A stretch of 64,000 bases of DNA, from contig JADZCT010000037.1 of NCBI GenBank assembly GCA_020851455.1, positions 62,001 to 126,000 on the forward strand, written 5' to 3'. The notes below the pieces were generated by a model, which made no database searches, was not told the DNA's origin, and saw only the letters and a list, made by a program, of their open reading frames with translations. This DNA comes from Gemmatimonadaceae bacterium (GTDB lineage: Bacteria > Gemmatimonadota > Gemmatimonadetes > Gemmatimonadales > Gemmatimonadaceae). Below are positions 62,526-64,000 of this stretch, piece after piece. Each line of letters begins with the position of its first letter. Within the stretch, counting starts at the first letter, position 1. A program made the position numbers and the translations under genes.

Positions 62526-63035
62526 CTACTCCACCACGAGGAGCTGGATCCGGAACAGGAGCGTTGAGTTGGGCGGAATCTTCCCCACCTCCCGCCATTC
62601 GTAGCCAAGCTCCGGCGGCACGATGAGGATGCGCGACCCGCCGACTTTCATGCCCGGAATGCCAAGCCGCCATCCCTCGATGATCGGGTCACCGCCCTGG
62701 AGCCGCACGGTCAGGCCTCCGGAGCTGTCCACCTGGACGCCGCTGGCCAGGAGCATTCGATAGGCAACCTTGACCCGGCTTGCGGGCTTTGCCTCGGCGC
62801 CATCGCCCACGACGGCGTCCTTGTAGTAAACACCCGACGGAGCACGCGTATACTCGGCGAGGTTCACGCCAAGCGACGGCGACAGCGATACGCTGGCGAT
62901 CTCGGTCACGCTCGCGGGAGCGCTCGCGCACGCGGTGGCGCCACCCGCGGTGGCCAGCGCAAGCGCGGCGACGCCGGACATGAGTCCACGGCTTGCGACT
63001 TTCAGGCCGCTGGATGACCAGGCACGACGTTTCAC
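62526..63035 (-). CDS. FKBP-type peptidyl-prolyl isomerase lipoprotein
   Basis: About 169 residues. A signal with a lipobox (LMSGVAALALATAGGATAC) precedes the FKBP domain: GVYYKDAVVGDGAEAKPASRVKVAYRM, a variant GGDPIIEGWRLGIPGMKVGGSRILIVPPELGY and the final IPPNSTLLFRIQLL. The conserved core of FKBP (VI.GW..G, GM..G, IPP.LGY) is intact, so prolyl isomerase activity on periplasmic proteins is likely. GTG 63,035 is preceded by GAGG; GTG 63,062 would instead overlap the upstream stop in GTGA. Confidence 0.88.
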   Translation of the reverse strand: MKRRAWSSSGLKVASRGLMSGVAALALATAGGATACASAPASVTEIASVSLSPSLGVNLAEYTRAPSGVYYKDAVVGDGAEAKPASRVKVAYRMLLASGVQVDSSGGLTVRLQGGDPIIEGWRLGIPGMKVGGSRILIVPPELGYEWREVGKIPPNSTLLFRIQLLVVE

Positions 63036-63058
63036 GCCTGTCGTCACCTCGCGCCGCT

Positions 63059-63712
63059 TCACCGCGGCGGACGCCCGCGCAGCATGGCGCCCATGTCCAT
63101 CTTCGAGTAGTCGGCCGGCGGCGCGAACAGCGCGGCATCCAGCGGCTTCTTCTCGATGCTCGTCACCAGCATTTCGACCTTGTCGCCAGTCTGTACCTTG
63201 AGCGGGAAACCGTCTTCGCCGAGTCCACGCTCCCACGGTGAGTTCGCCCGGCCCGGGCCGCGCCCGCCCGCCGAGGGCAGCACGAAAGCACCGAGTCCTC
63301 TGGCGATGCATACATCGGTAGGGGGGTTCCCTTCCTCAGCAACGGTATAGTGCTCGCAGGAGTAGCCCGCGATCGTTTCCTTCCGCCCCGTGGGCGTGAT
63401 CGTCGGCGGCTTTCCCTTCGACGTTGCGGCGCCGGCCCCGACAGCCAGCCCGGCGTACGACTGCTCGATGTACATCTTCTGGGCGGGCATGATGATCAGC
63501 ATTTTCCGGGCGGCAGCATCCATGATGAACGTGCCGGCCCCATCTCCACGCCCGCCCGGCATCTCCATCCTGACTTTGCCGTCCTTGACCATGTACGCCA
63601 TCTCGATCGCGCGGGCTTTCCCGTCGCTGAACTGCATGGAGATGGCGCCTTCGAACGACTGCGCCTGTACTGCCGTGGCGGCGCAAAGCGCAACGAGTAT
63701 CGGGCGAATCAT
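63059..63712 (-). CDS. Secreted DUF4412-like protein
   Basis: 217 residues. Signal peptide MIRPILVALCAATAVQAQ. The mature domain has FEGAISMQFSDGKARAIEMAYMVKDGKVRMEMPGG, MDAAARKMLIIMPAQKMYIE and TGRKETIAGYSCEHYTV, which is the pattern of DUF4412 proteins. The C-terminal section (DKVEMLVTSIEKKPLDAALFAPPADYSKMD) is also typical. The function of the family is unknown. It is coupled to the FKBP gene by overlap or a 23-nt gap depending on the start. Confidence 0.8.
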   Translation of the reverse strand: MIRPILVALCAATAVQAQSFEGAISMQFSDGKARAIEMAYMVKDGKVRMEMPGGRGDGAGTFIMDAAARKMLIIMPAQKMYIEQSYAGLAVGAGAATSKGKPPTITPTGRKETIAGYSCEHYTVAEEGNPPTDVCIARGLGAFVLPSAGGRGPGRANSPWERGLGEDGFPLKVQTGDKVEMLVTSIEKKPLDAALFAPPADYSKMDMGAMLRGRPPR

Positions 63713-63728
63713 AACGTGGCCTCCGGAT

Positions 63729-64000
63729 CTACTTTCTGAGGTATGAGTCCGTCTTTGCGAGCCAGTCGGCGCGGGGCGGATCGAAAATATCGAGGTCGAG
63801 TGTATCCTCGAGGGCTTCAGCCTTGTGCCACGCCATCGAGGGGATGTGCAGAACCTCGCCGGCCATCACGTCCACGACCTGCTTCTCATCTTCGCCAATC
63901 CAGAATCTCAGACCACCCTCGAGGATGTACGTGTACTGTTCGTTCTCGTGCTGGTGGCGCGGCACCACACAACCCTTCCTGAGGAAGACCTGCGCGAGCA
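63729..64000 (-). CDS. Cupin-domain protein (5' end outside window)
   Basis: Ninety codons are visible. LAQVFLRKGCVVPRHQHENEQYTYILEGGLRFWIG contains the first cupin metal motif with two His and Glu, and VMAGEVLHIPSMAWHKAEALEDT contains the second with His. A double-stranded beta-helix with one metal site is expected. The reading is open to the window edge, so the start lies beyond 64,000. Ligand and reaction cannot be inferred. The DUF4412-like gene is 16 nt downstream. Confidence 0.85.
   Translation of the reverse strand, partial: LAQVFLRKGCVVPRHQHENEQYTYILEGGLRFWIGEDEKQVVDVMAGEVLHIPSMAWHKAEALEDTLDLDIFDPPRADWLAKTDSYLRK

Noticed and set aside
1-64000. CRISPR arrays, prophage or insertion sequences
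   Set aside because: No regularly spaced repeats, integrase, transposase or structural phage genes were seen; the tRNA genes have no duplicated att-like ends nearby.

Overview
The window is high-GC bacterial chromosome from a diderm. It carries lipoproteins with lipoboxes, a TonB-dependent receptor, DUF481 and NlpC/P60 proteins and a type IV pilin. The density of Gly/Ala-rich exported proteins, the S9 and M28 peptidases and the gene mix resemble Gemmatimonadota. That placement is inference; there is no rRNA here. I saw no prophage, insertion sequence or CRISPR array.

Layout. (1) 1-3,803, minus: small protein, zinc-ribbon Ser/Thr kinase, CsgG-like lipoprotein and a truncated exported protein. 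(2) 3,873-4,466: a secreted peroxiredoxin whose peroxidatic Cys codon is TGA, followed by a SECIS-like hairpin, so a probable selenoprotein. (3) 4,533-9,675: aguB-aguA (agmatine to putrescine), a chemoreceptor and queC-queE (7-deazaguanine synthesis), mostly with 1-4 nt overlaps. (4) 9,719-17,824: NlpC/P60 hydrolase, TonB receptor, MsbA-type ABC exporter, lipoprotein, GspF-like protein and M28 peptidase. (5) 17,984-23,729: hybrid sensor kinase, DUF4956 membrane protein, CotH-like protein and DUF481 outer-membrane protein, in one direction. (6) 23,842-27,597: pilin with a sigma-54 promoter candidate, tRNA-Gln and tRNA-Ala, YfiT-like enzyme, PLP dehydratase and RNase Z. (7) 27,644-37,027: thioesterase, lipoprotein, class V aminotransferase, beta-hydroxyacid dehydrogenase, MgtE, EamA transporter, acyl-CoA dehydrogenase and SURF1. 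(8) 37,291-42,315: a 1,674-residue Ig-like lipoprotein with an Arg/Ala-rich insertion. (9) 42,423-55,443: DUF72, SPFH/Arc-like/hydrolase group, an mntH-uspA-mntR-like operon, S9 peptidase, PAP2, Nudix, SDF symporter and HAD phosphatase. (10) 55,519-61,043: an adenine DNA methyltransferase and a helicase, the most defence-like locus. (11) 60,952-64,000: membrane protein, Bax1-I family protein, FKBP, DUF4412 protein and a truncated cupin.

Two signals stand out. One is the selenocysteine peroxiredoxin. The other runs through the whole window: the hexamer RTCGAY is almost absent (I found one, at 2,914), although CTCGAY, TTCGAY and RTCGAR are common. Ile-Asp and Val-Asp are written ATT/ATA-GAY and GTT-GAY, and Ser-A(C/T)N uses TCA. 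This looks like DNA-level avoidance or loss of a palindromic target. Coordinates and motifs were read by eye; family assignments rest on recognised motifs and no database search was run.
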